DNA of 64,000 nucleotides from Anastrepha obliqua (taxonomy: Eukaryota > Arthropoda > Insecta > Diptera > Tephritidae). The notes beneath the pieces are model-generated. The model saw only the letters and a program-made list of their open reading frames with translations, was not told the DNA's origin and ran no database searches. Below, piece after piece: positions 10,759 through 20,931 of the stretch. The DNA is taken from positions 61,280,406 through 61,344,405 of the forward strand of contig NC_072897.1 of the NCBI RefSeq assembly GCF_027943255.1. The letters are read 5' to 3'. Position 1 is the first letter of the stretch. Every line of letters begins with the position of its first letter. The position numbers and the translations under genes are program-made.

Positions 10759-11880
10759 ATGATGGAGCAAATTCAAGACGCTATCAACCAACTGACTGGT
10801 GCGGTAAACGCACAGATAGAACAAATAAAGGTCATAAACAATAGGATTAACCAGTTAGAAAATAGGGTTAGCCCCCCGACAAGTGGTAGTTCGTCTTCCC
10901 TTCCTCCAACAACAGAAAAAGATCTAGAAGAAATGAGGAAACTTCCAGACTGTGTAAGAGATTTGCAGGTTTTCGACGGGAGTCCCGTGCAGTATATCTC
11001 TTGGGTTCATAGTGTAGAGTCTATCTTACAGGATTACGCAATAGTCAGGGAGAAACCTCTATACCGTGCTATCTTACAGCACATCAGGCATAAAGTGAGA
11101 GGACCGGCTGACACAGCATTAATTTCGTATAATATTTTTAGTGATAGTTGGGAAAGGGTGAAGACATGTCTTTCATTACATTACGCGGATAAACGCGACC
11201 TAAGAACCTTAGAACATGAGTTACAACCCTAAATCAGAAAAACTGGAGTATAGATCAGTTTTATGCTCGTGTCAATTATCAACTTTCTCTAATAATTAAT
11301 AAAATCAAAGCCCAAACTCACTCTCAAGAAACTATAGACGCGACAGGGCACTCGATGTCTTCATTAGAGGATTACGCAGCAATATTTCCAATATGCTAAT
11401 TATCCAAAAACCCCAACGTTACCTGAGGCATATGCGTCCTGTTTGGAGATACAAAATTTAAATCTCCGGAACTATAGTATTTGTACAGGAAACACAAATA
11501 GTTCAATCCCTGTAAACCAAGGATACTTTAACAAACAGAAACCACAACAAGGGTTTCAACCAAGACAACTGAAAGCTCCAGAGGAGAACCGAATATATAA
11601 TTCAGGCGACCAACCAATGAATCAACCCCAGCCACAGATACCACCTCCAAGGCCTTGGCAACCCAAACCTCCAGTACCGATGGACGTTGACCCATCACTG
11701 TATTCTCGCAGAGTTAACTACATCAACAGACCAGATAATAATCCAGTGAGGAGACCCTTTAATAACTCCTCCAATATACCGAGGAAACAACAGAGGTTAT
11801 ACAACGTTCAACCGGAGGACGGAATCGCGGAGGATGTTAACGAAGAGGATTGGGAAGAAGTGAATTTTATCTCTGAGGAA
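10759..11880 (+). pseudogene. gag: Gypsy B gag, frameshifted and cut by LINE C
   Basis: Opens with a predicted coiled coil (QIEQIKVINNRINQLENRV) and continues to the capsid-like region (LRTLEHELQP). Frameshifts at about 11232 and again before 11443 follow. The C-terminal part is rich in Pro and Gln, carries PMDVD as in Gypsy A and D, and ends in an acidic EEDWEEVNFIS. The reading frame then passes without a stop into the LINE C ORF1 remnant, giving a chimeric open frame 11443-12309. Non-functional as a polyprotein. Confidence 0.75.
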
Positions 11881-12309
11881 ATTTTCAAATCCTGCAACAA
11901 AGACCTGCCAACGCATAATTGGAAGGTAGGAAGAATAGAGGAGCCAGTAGAAGGTAGGCGACAGGTGATGCTCATCCTCAATGGAGAATCGCTCGGCCCA
12001 CTGGCGCAGAAAAATAATGTTGTGAGGTTCGGGTTCGTTGACGCAACCATTCGAATCTATCGCAGCGACGAGCCAGCTTTGAACTCAGACGAGGAGAGTG
12101 ACAAAGCCAGCTTGCGGAGCGATACTGCAGAAGGGTTGGCCAACAGCCAATGTTCAACCGACTCGGAGAGGCTGACCGGTGTGGGGCCGCTGTTTTACGA
12201 AGATGATCTCCTCGCTGACATTGAGGGTGGGGAGATCTCGGAAGAGGACGTCGAGGTCACGATGGTGGAGATGAAACGGACAGATTCTCATGAAGCTGAT
12301 CCAAATTAA
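11881..12309 (+). pseudogene. LINE C ORF1, C-terminal remnant fused to gag
   Basis: The segment from EEIFKSCNKD to the stop at 12307-12309 contains the pattern WKVGRIEEPVEGRRQVMLI followed by FGFVDATIRIY, typical of the ORF1 C-terminus in R1/LOA-type LINEs, then an acidic Ser-rich tail. ORF2 starts at 12290, overlapping ORF1 by 20 bases in another frame, as is common for these elements. The upstream half of the open frame is Gypsy gag. Confidence 0.6.
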
Positions 12310-15300
12310 TCTCCACCATTCCAAACTTGCGTCCGCGCATCTTTCCGTCCGCTTGGCTGCCGGTGGACTTGACATAGCCCTCATTCAAGAGCCGTGGATA
12401 TACGGCAATAAAATCTGCGGACTCGGAGTGAAGGGCTTTAAACTGATTGCCGTACAACACAGAGGTAAGATCCGTAGCTGCATCCTCGCTAAAAACAATA
12501 TAAATATCTTCTTGCTCCCACAGCTTAGTAACGGCGACATGGTAGCGGCAAGCATCGAGCTCGAGAAAACCGGCTTTTGGCTAGCCTCCGCCTATATGGC
12601 CTATGACAGGGATGCTCCGCCGGACGAAGTCCGTACTCTGGTGCAGGAGGCAGCCCGGAAGAACAAACATGTGGTTGTCTCCTGCGACGCAAATGCTCAC
12701 AACATCCTGTGGGGAAGCAGCGACACTAACGCTAGAGGTGAGTCACTACTAGACTTTATCTTAGAAAATAGAATTAGTGTTTTGAATATAGGCTCAGAGC
12801 CGACTTTTGTTACCATGAACAGAGAGGAAGTTTTGGACATCACCCTGGCTTCCGACATGTTCTCTAATCACATTAAAAGATGGCGAGTTTCAAACGAAAA
12901 TTCGTCCTCAGACCATCGGTATATTGAATCCGAAATCGACACTAAGTCTCCCCAAGTCAGTCAGTTCAGGAATATACGGAAAACTGACTGGGGAGTTTAC
13001 AATAAAAAAATTAAGAGCTCTACTGCCAAAGAAAGCCCCCAAAAACCCCACTACTTGTGGGGAGTTGGATAAACTGGTTAATCAGGTAACTAAAGCAATG
13101 AATAGCTCGTTAGCAGCCAGCTGTCCGGTTGTCCGACCCAGAGGGAAGTCTAAACCACCTTGGTGGTCCAAGCAGCTAACCTCGCTACGACAATCCCATA
13201 GAACACTATTTAATCTGGCCAAGGCCACGAGAAGGTCAGAGGACTGGCAAGCCTATAAGGCTGAATTGAAAAACTACAAAAAAGCAGTTAGAACTGCGCA
13301 GCGCGAATCATGGCAAAATTATTGCAAAGAAATTGAAGAGACTTCAGAAGCGGCCAGATTAAGAAAAATTCTCTCAAAGACGCCATGCAACCTAGGCTAC
13401 CTACAAGGTCAAGGGAATACATGGACTACGTCAAGTGAGGAATCATTAGGTCTTCTCCTAGACACACACTTTCCAGGAAACAAGCCGGTGGAACAAAACC
13501 ATTCCGCCAATAATGAAAGGCAATCCGACCTAGGAAATCTCTTAGTCACACACTCAAAAATCGAATGGGCTATTAATATTTTGGTCCTTATAAATCGCCA
13601 GGAACGGACGGTATCTACCCCGCTGAACTGCAGCAATCACGGGGCATTGTACTACCGTATATTAAAATTGTCATTAGAAGTTGTCTTAACATGGGCCACA
13701 TTCCGCTAGGATGGAGGGAGGCAAAAGTCTCCTTCATACCCAAGGCAGGCAGGTCCTCACACACTAACCCTAAAGACTTCAGACCCATCAGTCTAACGTC
13801 TTTTCTTCTCAAGATCCTGGAGAGAATAATAGATGAATACATACGGGGTGTCGTGCCTTTAAATAGGCTCTCTTCGGCGCAACATGCCTATACTAAAGGG
13901 AAGTCCACAGAAACCGCCTTACACTCACTAGTCGGGTTGGTGGAAAAAAGCTTATCAGACAAAGAGTTTGCATTGGTTGCTTTCGTAGACATAGAAGGCG
14001 CCTTCAACAATATAAATGCAAACGCTATAGTAGATTCATTAGAAGACTTTGGAGTTGAACCACATGTCGTAGCCCTGATAGAAGATATACTCATCAAAAG
14101 AAAGGTAACGGCTAAATTAGGAAGCACTACTCTAAGCAGAAAGGTCTGCAGGGGCACACCGCAAGGTGGAGTCCTCTCCCCTCTTCTTTGGACTTTGGCA
14201 GTAAACTCCCTGTTGCTGACCCTGGAAAGAGGGGGTTGCCACGTCACAGCTTACGCAGATGACGTAGCAATCGCCGTTAAGGGCAAATATCCTAACACCC
14301 TTATGGATATTCTGCGCTCTAACATGGTCACGCTTAGAAGCTGGACTGAGAGCAGGGGACTCGATATAAACCCCTCAAAAACTCAAATAATTCTCTCTAC
14401 AAAGAAACACAGGCTCCCTACAATCTCCCCGCTAACTTTTAAGGGTGTGGAGATTCCTTTGAAAGAGAACGTCAAGTACCTAGGACTCATATTAGACAGG
14501 AAACTCACGTGGAAATCTAATATTGAGGAAAGAGTAAAGAAGGCCAACGTTGCATTATACACTTGCAAAAAAGCGGTCGGTACCAAATGGGGACTTACAC
14601 CCCGTATTACGCACTGGCTCTATACTTCGGTAGTTAGGCCAATCTTAATGTGCGGAATACTTGTATGGTGGCCATCTGCTCAAAGGCGACTTACGCTAAA
14701 ACCATGAGTAAGGTCCAAAGAACAGCTTTTTTGTGCATCTCTGGCGCCTTAAGGACTACTCCAAACAAAGCGCTGGAAGTGCTAATCAACTTACCTGCCC
14801 TAAATCTGGTAGGAAAACACGTGGCCGCAGCCTCGGCGCTCAGATTAAAAAGTATGGCGCTATGGAAAGACCGGTGCTTTGGCCACGCTTCCATTTTGCA
14901 CTCTGTGAATAGTCATAAACAAGAAATAGACTACTCTATCCCTAGACTCACCTTTGAAAGACTCTTCAAGACGAGCATACCGTCAAGAAGGGAGTGGCAT
15001 ACAAGAAGGCCATGGAGAAGGGGGGAATTAAACTTTTATACAGACGGCTCCAAGCTAGACGATAAGGTTGGCTACGGAGTTTTCTCGAAGGAATTAGGAC
15101 TGGAACTATCCGTTCGACTACCAGACTACTGCAGCGTCTATCAGGCAGAGGTATTAGCTATAAAAGAAGTGGCTACTTACCTAAATACGCACGCCCTAAC
15201 AAAAACGACTATAAATATATTCTCGGATAGCTAGGCGGCCATCAAATCAATGAATGCGGCATTACTAAGATCGAAGGTTGCACAGGAATGCCGGGCAGCT

Positions 15301-15810
15301 CTAAATGATATTAGTGACGTATTCAAGGTCAGCCTCATTTGGGTTCCGGGACATAGAGATATTGAGGGAAACTGTAAAGCAGATGAGCTAGCCAGAAAGG
15401 GTACCGCTCTCCAACTGCTGAGTGATAAAAGTACCATTGGAATACCCATGGCCACGAGTAAACTAATAATAAAAAACCACTTTATCCAAGAGGCCAATAG
15501 AGAAATGAAGATACGTGTCTAACAGCTAGGCTACTATGGCCGCAAATAAACAAGAAAAGAACAAAGGAATTGCTCAGTCTCTAGGCTAGGAGTCTTCTCC
15601 CATGAGTATTGCAGAAGTTGCAGAGATGAGGAAGAGGAAGAAACAGTTGAGCACTTCCTCTGCAATTGTCCAGCCCTAGCTAAAATCAGAGCAGGTTGTC
15701 TAGGTAAATACTTTTTTAATTCTCTTACAGAACTGGCTGGCGTGGGGTTGGCATCAATACTACGCTTCATAAGAGCCACGAAATGGTTCCACGAAGGAAG
15801 ATAAACGAGG
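12290..15810 (+). pseudogene. LINE C ORF2 (EN, RT, RNase H), broken
   Basis: Endonuclease: QINLHHSK start, IQEPW, CDANAHNILWGSS and SSDHRYIESEI motifs (12290-12930). A frameshift near 13010 leads to the basic linker (13090-13330), and another near 13580 to RT, with GWREAKVSFIPKAG, FVDIEGAFNNI, TPQGGVLSPLL and the catalytic AYADDVAIA box near 14250. A frameshift near 14700 leads to the thumb and RNase H (FYTDGSKL, YQAEVLAIKE, FSDS), with a TAG at 15232, then VPGHRDIEGNCKADELA. The C-terminus has a CRSC...HFLCNC zinc motif near 15610-15670. At least three frameshifts and two stops. Confidence 0.85.
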
Positions 15811-15902
15811 TTCCCGTGTAGCACAGTGGTATCACAACGGACCTGTAAGGTCTAAGTGAGTTGGTCGTGCAGACCGACTACCACCATAACCTAACCTAAA
15901 CT

Positions 15903-16663
15903 AAGGTATGGTCGGCTGCAGGACCAATAGAAATTTCCCACAAAATTCGAGGACCATTTTTCAAAAGCATAGGAATCAAAAATCAATTGAATTTTTTTAT
16001 CCTACCTAATTTAAGGTCATTCGATGGCATCATCGGTGACGACACTCTTAAAGAACTCAAGGCAATAATAGATAGAGGAAACGATACCTTGCAGCTAGGT
16101 GACGTTACCCTACAAATGAAGCAAAAAATTTCAAAACAAGTAAATAACATACAAATAAATTCGCACAATCGTGGTGTTGCAAATTTGATACAAAAATATT
16201 CCGAACTCTTCGGACCGGTTTCGGACAGCGGAACAATCGATACGACTGTTCCAGCGGAAATAAGAACGACAACGAAGGAACCAATATATACAAAGTCTTA
16301 CCCATATCCCGCAAACCTTCGCAGTGAAGTAGAAAAGCAAATAGCAGAACTATTAGGCAACAGTATCATTAGGCCATCAAAAAGTCCATACAATTCTCCA
16401 TTGTGGGTCGTCCCAAAAAAATCAGGACCTTCGGGCGAGAAAAAATACAGAGTAGTAGTAGACTTTAAACGTTTAAACGCAGTAACTGTATCGGACTCCT
16501 ACCCGATACTCGATATAAATAATACTTTGGCTAGTTTAGGTAAATAGTAAATATTTCACTACACTAGACCTCACACCCGGATTCCATCAAATCAGGATGA
16601 AGGAAAGGGACATCGAGAAAACAGCTTTCTCGACGACCAACGGCAAATATGAATTTACCAGAA
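15903..16663 (+). pseudogene. pol: Gypsy B pol, first piece (late protease and RT fingers)
   Basis: Resumes after LINE C downstream of the missing protease active site (FFILPNLRSFDGIIGDDTL) and continues to RT: PIYTKSYPYP, SPYNSPLWVVPKKS, YRVVVDFKRLN. There is a frameshift and stop at 16547, then [15 protein letters not shown] with the motif A Asp present, and KYEFTRI at 16663 where homology stops abruptly. The rest of RT and most of RNase H are absent; pol resumes only at about 24413. Confidence 0.8.
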
Positions 16664-16764
16664 TTTACATATACGAGTATACCTACTTGCCTTCTAAACT
16701 TCCTACAAAATAATTGTATTCATATGTTACTACATCCATGCACGTTCATACATTCATGCATATA

Positions 16765-18417
16765 CACATGGTAGAAAAAGTCTGCGTTCACCCACTGTTA
16801 TAAAGTATTAAAATAATTTAACGTGTTTATCTTAAAACTCTCAGTTATTTCTTTTCACTTATTTCAAAGAAAATTATTCGTAGAGGGTATGAACAAAATT
16901 TTTTGGAGTTTGAGCTGCGTCGTGTTCAGATAACGGGATTGTAGTACAGTTACTTAAATAGGCTGAGCAGAAAAAGTGTGCGTTCATTTCGAATAGTGAC
17001 GATTATTTGCATGGCAATTACGTTAAATTTAATTTTAAATCATTCATGTAGTTGACGCGGTTAAGAACAAATCTAAAAAGGGAAAAATTGATATTAGAAA
17101 TACATTTTTTGTTACTATGAACCAAAGGCGAAAAGAAATAGATATTGGTGAAAGGCAAATCATTGTAAGTTTGTGGCAAAATAGTAAGAGCTATCGGGAA
17201 ATCGCGAAAATTGTTGAGAGGCAATACTCCGCGGTCCAAAGAGTGATAAACAACTTCAAGCAAACGAATTGTTAGGAGTCTAAGCCTCGTTCTGGGCGTC
17301 CAAAAAAACTGACGGAAAGAGAAGAACGCAACATAACTATTCTTGTGTAATCTAATCCATGACTAACAGCAAGCCAAATTTCAAAAGACTTAGAAGTAGA
17401 ATACCAAAAGAAAGTACATCCAGATACAGTAAGAAAAATTCTAAACAGAATCGAATTTCACGGCAGAGTAGCCCGAAAAAAACCCCTCATATCGCGAGTA
17501 AATCGACTTAAGCGGATGGCTTTCGCTAAGGAATACGTAAACAAGCCACCTGAGTTTTGGAATAGTGTGATTTTTTCAGATGAGAGCAAGTTTTGCATTT
17601 TCGGGATAAAAGGTTGTAAAATTATTTGAAGGAAAAACGGAACGGCACTTGGAAAGCAAAATCTGGTACCTACGGTAAAGCATGGGGGAGGAGGTGCCAT
17701 GATATGGGGGTGTATGGCTAGTTCGGGCGTTGGAAATATACAGTTTATTGAGTCGATAATGAACAGACATGATTATCTCGATATTTTAAAAACGAATTTG
17801 AGGGAAAGTGCAATAAAACTGGGACTCGGTGAAAGATTTGTTTTCCAACAGGACAACGACCGGAAACACACAGCAGAGATTGTTAGGTTGTGGTTGTTGT
17901 ATAATGTTCCAAAACAACTTCGCACACCCCCACAATCACCTGACCTTAACCCCATTGAGCACTTATGGGACGTTCTAGGAAAAAAAATACGAGAGCGTAC
18001 AACAACTAGCAAGCAAATGCTTAAGAACGCGCTTAAAGAGGAATGGGAAGCCATAAGTCCAGAAATAACAGCCAAACTAGTTGGATCAATGAAAAGACGC
18101 CTTCTAGAAGTCATAAAAAGGCGTAGATATCCAACTAGCTATTAATTTTAAAACATTTCTATGATCTTAAGCCTTTTATTTTATTATTATTGAAGTGAAC
18201 GCAAACTTTTTCCGTTTAGTTTGAATGGCCTTTTTAATTTTATGTGATCTCATTTTAAATTTGATTTTGTTATTGGTAGCGAAATATGTGTGATAGTTAC
18301 GTTTAAGTGAACTAAATAAAACTCATTAAAAAAAATTTCTGAAATATTTATTGTTTTGAACTTTTTCTAATCCAAGGAATATTTGCATAGGTGAACGCAG
18401 ACTTTTTCTGCTATGTG
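16765..18417 (+). mobile_element. Tc1-like transposon with IR/DR ends
   Basis: Terminal inverted repeats start CACATGGTAGAAAAAGTCTG at 16765 and end with the imperfect inverse (CACATAGCAGAAAAAGTCTG) at 18417, each flanked by TA (16763-16764, 18418-18419). Inner direct copies of the AAAAAGTGTGCGTTCA-type motif occur at about 16973 and 18195, giving two motifs per end (IR/DR architecture, as in Minos or Sleeping Beauty relatives). 1653 bp. Confidence 0.88.
17117..18145 (+). pseudogene. Tc1-like transposase (DD34E), four in-frame stops
   Basis: One continuous frame of 343 codons from AUG 17117 to TAA 18143, broken only by stops at 17273, 17348, 17360 and 17627. The N-terminus has the paired helix-turn-helix region (ERQIIVSLWQNSKSYREIAK). 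Catalytic residues are visible: Asp in IFSDESKF, Asp in FQQDNDRKH and Glu in NPIEHLW, with 34 residues between the last two. The product would bind the IR/DR motifs and cut at TA. The absence of frameshifts suggests decay by point mutation. Confidence 0.9.
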
Positions 18418-18609
18418 TATGCGCGAGCACAGCGCTCCCTTCTTGCTTCCGTGTACTTTTGTCTTTCACCAGTCGATATTCCTAATATTATACTTACAAA
18501 AACACAATACTTTGATAGACGCAAAAGCAACAGCAAGCGCAACGCGATGGCCGCTTTGCCACCACACATTCTAAAATGTTCTAGAACACAACAAAAACAC
18601 ATACCTCAC

Positions 18610-18763
18610 ATGCGCATGTCGCCCAAAGCAAAAATCTAAGCCTAGAGACTACAAAAACAAAATACATTCGTAGACGCAGTCGCAGTGGCCATGATTCTAT
18701 CAGCGACGGCGCTGAACAATTTAGAACAAAAACAAAAAGTTCATTCATAAGTTCGAGCTCATA
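18610..18763 (+). repeat. Dispersed repeat R, copy 2, left half
   Basis: Contains AATCTAAGCCTAGAGACTAC, GGCCATGATTCTATC and AAGTTCGAGCTCATA blocks shared with 2871-3065 (inverse), about 48050-48150 and 62030-62340. Interrupted by the DD41D-type mariner; continues at 19681. 18418-18609 upstream holds nothing recognisable. Confidence 0.6.
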
Positions 18764-19682
18764 AAGGGTGTTTTTTTAGAGGTTAGGTTTTCAAGATGAA
18801 ATAAAACGTATATAATTTAATGTTATGGCCAAGAATTTAGCTTTATTATAAAGATAAGGGTTTGCCATTATGTTTCAAAAATGATTTCGGGCAAGTGGCC
18901 GCCGCGGCTGGCTCGAATAAATTCCAGCCGACAGGCTCAATTTTCGACCACCTTTTGCAGCAATTGGGGCCGTATGTCAGCAATAACGCGCCGAATATTC
19001 TCTTCCAAGACGTCAATCGTCTCGCGCTTATCTGCGTAGACAAGTGACTTCACATAGCCCCACAAGAAATAGTCCAGCGGTGTTATATCGCACGATCTTG
19101 GAGGCCACGGCGCGAGATAATGCGCTCACCAAAAGTTTCCTTCAATAAATCGATTGTTGCGTTGGCTGTATGGCATGTAGCGCCGTCTTGTTGGAACCAA
19201 AGGTCGTCCACATCAACATCGTCCAATTCAGGCACGAAAAAGTCTCTAATTATGGCTCTATAGCGCTCTCCATTGACTGTAAGATTATGGCCGGCTTCAT
19301 TTTTAAAGAAATATGGACCAATGATTCCCACTGCCAATAGAGCACATCAAACAGTGACTTTTTGAGGATGTAACGGCGTCTCAGCAATGGCTTGTGGATT
19401 ATGTTCACTCCAAATGCGACAATTTTGCTTATTGACATACCCATTCAACCAAAAGTGAGCTTCATCGCTGAACAAAATTTTCTTCGATGCGTCGCGCGAA
19501 CCGAACCATTATTTTCGTAATAAATTTGCACGATTTGCAAACGTTGTTCAGGTGTAAATCTATTCATTATGAAATGGCAAACCCAACTGAGCATAAATCA
19601 AGTGACAGCTGTCAAAAAGACCATCTACGAAAAAAGTAGTGCCAACTTGAAAACCTAACCTCTAAAAAAAAACACCCTTTCT
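18764..19682 (-). mobile_element. Mariner-like element (DD41D type), internally deleted
   Basis: Terminal inverted repeats AAGGGTGTTTTTTTAGAGGT (left, 18764) and the inverse at 19682 continue into GGTTTTCAAG on both sides. Inserted in dispersed repeat R, whose two halves flank it. The encoded transposase is shortened to the first helix-turn-helix joined to the catalytic part, so the copy is non-autonomous. Confidence 0.8.
18868..19567 (-). pseudogene. DD41D-type mariner transposase, deleted
   Basis: Begins at AUG 19567 with MNRFTPEQRLQIVQIYYENN. A large internal deletion joins this to the start of the catalytic domain (FCSAMKL in one frame, corresponding to FSDEAHF in another). Then VGIIGPYFFKNEAGHN and the catalytic WFQQDGATCHTAN are seen. 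Near 19100 a deletion of about ten bases shifts the frame before the last motif (CDITPLDYFLWGYVKS). Allowing for it, the spacing between the second and third Asp is close to 41. The C-terminus ends GGHLPEIIF and stops at 18868-18870. Confidence 0.8.
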
Positions 19683-19947
19683 TTCAATTTCATTCATAAA
19701 ACGAGCCGCCCATATGCCAATTTTCGCGACCATTCGAAAATAGTCAATATTGGAATATTTCGCGTGGAATTATTTGCCAATATTTGATAAATCTTGAATT
19801 TTTGTCATGTCGAGTGGCCGCGGCTCCGTATGTATGTATGCACCCTTATATGTATGTAAATATGTCTTCTAACTGTGCGACAGTCGCGAGTTAATGCGAC
19901 TTCCAGCGAATCACACATTGCTGTCCGCAAAGCCGCATATATGTACC
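19681..19947 (+). repeat. Dispersed repeat R, copy 2, right half
   Basis: AAAACGAGCCGCCCATATGC, AATAGTCAATATTGGAATAT and TATGTATGTAAATATGTCTT blocks match 62105-62325. Non-coding. Confidence 0.65.
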
Positions 19948-20330
19948 TTATGATCAGAAAGTACCGGGAATGTTTAAATTAAACAAAACAGAGTTAAATT
20001 TAAGGCAAATTTATATTATCTCCTTCAAAATATGACCCGTCTGAAGCAACACACATGTGCCAACGTTTAACCCAGTCCTCCAAACACCCCCGGCAGGCCG
20101 ATTTGTATTCTCTTTGATCAGTGCGATGGCGCGTTATCATCATGCCAAATATGAGAATTGTTTGCTCACATTTCCGGCGGTTTGCAACACACAGCATCTC
20201 TCTAAGGTTTCAAAACGGATAAATAATATTCTCTATTGACTGTCTGGCCCGATGGAAGGTACTCATGGTGGACTATGCCTTGGCAATCGAAGGAAACAGT
20301 CAACATCACCTTCCCGGTTCTTTTTGCTCA
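19948..20330 (-). pseudogene. Mariner (DD34D-like) transposase remnant
   Basis: Minus-strand translation gives QGIVHHEYLPSGQTVNREYY, then a short broken part around the DNAPSH-type motif, then EDWVKRWHMCVASDGSYFE near the C-terminus. These are classical mariner transposase blocks; the third Asp region is deleted. The end at 19948 (TGATCAGAAAGTACCGGGAA) resembles a mariner terminal repeat, but the opposite end was not identified. Confidence 0.7.
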
Positions 20331-20384
20331 TAGGGTATACATATCCCATCTTTTCACTCACGGACAAGAAGACGGTCGCAGTTG

Positions 20385-20871
20385 TTGTTTTTTATATGCA
20401 TACATTTTGCGTTCGTTGAAGGTTTGTATATATTTGTATACAAATGCGTGTATGTGCGTTTGGCTTTCTGGATGCATCCATGGATATTAGAATATTTTCT
20501 CATCAATATGTGTATGTAAGTAGTTCAGATTTGACTAAAGAGATTAAATATAGGAATGCATATTCATATGATTGCCTTTATGACTGTTTTACATATAAAT
20601 TAATTCAAAAGAAGTATGAATAATGTTATATAGAAAATAAATTTCTAAATAACAGGTATTAGAAAAACCTGAATACACTATTTTAAATCAATTCTAATTA
20701 AACCAAATATATGTAAAAAATGAAGTAAAAATATCGAACAAAAAACTGTGTACAGGACTTGAACCTGAGTCAAATATGGGACGATGTACTGCATATACGA
20801 CACGTCTTTCACGATTGCGCTAAACTACAATTACTAATGAAATTTTCTAAATCACTCATTTATTCGATTCG
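20385..20871 (-). repeat. Tandem unit, copy 1 (tRNA-like promoter at one end)
   Basis: Blocks of this stretch (TTTGCGTTCGTTGAAGGTTT, GCGTTTGGCTTTCTGGA, GGACTTGAACCTGA) recur in the same order directly downstream, where copy 2 (20872-20931) is split by a Helitron and continues at 23718-24130. The minus strand reads tRNA-like head first. 20331-20384 has nothing recognisable. Confidence 0.65.
20753..20830 (-). other. tRNA-like sequence (Pol III A and B boxes)
   Basis: On the minus strand TAGTTTAGCGCAATCG resembles an A box and GGTTCAAGTCC is a near-perfect B box inside a CAGG...CCTG stem. The spacing of about 60 bases is longer than in most tRNAs. No acceptor stem could be drawn, so this is more likely a SINE head or tRNA pseudogene than a working tRNA. 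Confidence 0.5.
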
Positions 20872-20931
20872 CAGTTTTATATGCACATATTCTGCGTTAG
20901 TTGAAAGTTTGTATGCGTAATTATATGCATA

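Larger units (their letters stand above)
11881..15905 (+). mobile_element. LINE C: 5'-truncated non-LTR retrotransposon inside Gypsy B
   Basis: Begins within ORF1 and contains a full-length but broken ORF2 (endonuclease, RT, RNase H, zinc-binding C-terminus) and a 3' untranslated region ending in CCATAACCTAACCTAA. It replaces or displaces the start of Gypsy B pol: on resumption at about 15905 the protease active site is missing. No clear target duplication was found, so the exact ends are uncertain. Confidence 0.8.

Noticed and set aside
20753..20830. Functional tRNA gene on the minus strand
   Set aside because: A to B box distance too long and no acceptor or anticodon stem could be drawn; better explained as SINE head or pseudogene.
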